Of a stretch of DNA of 6,808 bases, positions 6,727 to 6,808 are shown piece by piece (position 1 is the stretch's first letter; every line of letters begins with the position of its first letter). Under the pieces are notes generated by a model that saw only the letters and a list, made by a program, of their open reading frames with translations, did no database searches and was not told the DNA's origin. The DNA is from an uncultured Bacilli bacterium. GTDB lineage: Bacteria > Bacillota_I > Bacilli_A > RF39 > UBA660. The position numbers and the translations under genes are program-made. The stretch lies in contig CANQIY010000053.1 in the NCBI GenBank assembly GCA_947624125.1, positions 1 to 6,808 of the forward strand, in the 5' to 3' direction.

Positions 6727-6754
6727 AAATGTTGTGAAATATCAACATTTTTTT
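6727..6754 (+). terminator. Rho-independent terminator of the three-gene operon
   Basis: AAATGTTG (6727-6734) pairs exactly with CAACATTT (6743-6750) around an 8-base loop, with seven Ts at 6748-6754. Seven As at 6718-6724 precede the stem, so it could also stop transcription from the other strand. It begins 21 bases after the lipoprotein stop. Confidence 0.8.
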
Positions 6755-6774
6755 GTTGGCCTTTTTTTGAAAAC

Positions 6775-6802
6775 TTGACTCCGGGGGGGGGTATTATATA
6801 AT
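6775..6802 (+). promoter_or_regulatory. Outward promoter with a nine-G spacer tract, probable phase-variable promoter
   Basis: TTGACT (6775-6780) and a perfect TATAAT (6797-6802) are spaced by 16 bases. The spacer holds CC followed by nine Gs (6783-6791). An AT-rich stretch with T7 and A4 runs lies just upstream of the -35 box. The predicted start is near 6809, so the gene it drives lies outside the window on the + strand. At nine Gs the spacing is 16; one added G gives the optimal 17, and loss of one gives 15. Promoter boxes are seen directly; switching is inferred from known poly-G spacer promoters such as Neisseria porA. Confidence 0.7.
6783..6791 (+). repeat. Poly-G homopolymer tract (G9)
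   Basis: Nine consecutive Gs are preceded by CC. The next longest G run in the window is five, inside the coupling-protein gene. A tract of this length is a mutational hot spot for length change during replication. Confidence 0.95.
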
Positions 6803-6808
6803 AACAAA

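Noticed and set aside
1..6808. Mollicutes genetic code (TGA read as Trp)
   Set aside because: Trp is coded by TGG throughout; TGA occurs as the natural stop of the rhodanese and DUF1292-like genes, with clean junctions to the next genes.

Overview
The window is very AT-rich, uses AAGGAG-type ribosome binding sites, and reads cleanly with TGA as a stop and TGG for Trp. It has 19-75 base gaps, overlapping start/stop junctions and short hairpin terminators. This fits a low-GC Bacillota (Bacilli/Erysipelotrichia or a gut Mollicutes-like lineage that kept the standard code and a cell wall). I cannot name the species. All eight supported genes lie on the + strand.

Region 1 (3-3952) is the 3' end of a Gram-positive type IV secretion (T4SS) or conjugation locus. 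It starts inside a peptidoglycan hydrolase with an M23 (LytM) endopeptidase domain, a Gly/Ser linker and a phage-tail-type lysozyme domain, in the VirB1/Orf14 role. Next comes a membrane-anchored protein that looks like two NTF2-like domains (VirB8/TcpC/Orf13 role), then a VirD4/TraG-type coupling ATPase with an unusual C-terminal tail of four NPF motifs and an acidic end. The hydrolase-then-TcpC order matches orf14-orf13 of Tn916-type elements. A terminator at 3929-3952 closes the block. No relaxase, VirB4 or VirB6 gene is present; they could lie upstream of the window.

Region 2 (4028-4911) holds a single-domain rhodanese with an intact active-site Cys and a TVP38/DedA-type (VTT) membrane protein. 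They are separated by an inverted repeat whose right arm covers the second gene's start codon and whose loop carries a -10-like box.

Region 3 (4960-6754) is a complete transcription unit: a promoter, a single-pass membrane protein of unknown family, a small DUF1292-like protein, a small lipoprotein and a terminator. The three genes overlap at TAATG and ATGA junctions, so they are probably translationally coupled.

Region 4 (6775-6802) is the most striking signal. It is a good sigma-A-type promoter reading out of the window, and its 16-base spacer contains a run of nine Gs in an otherwise AT-rich sequence. This layout is typical of phase-variable promoters switched by slipped-strand mispairing. 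The controlled gene begins beyond the window.
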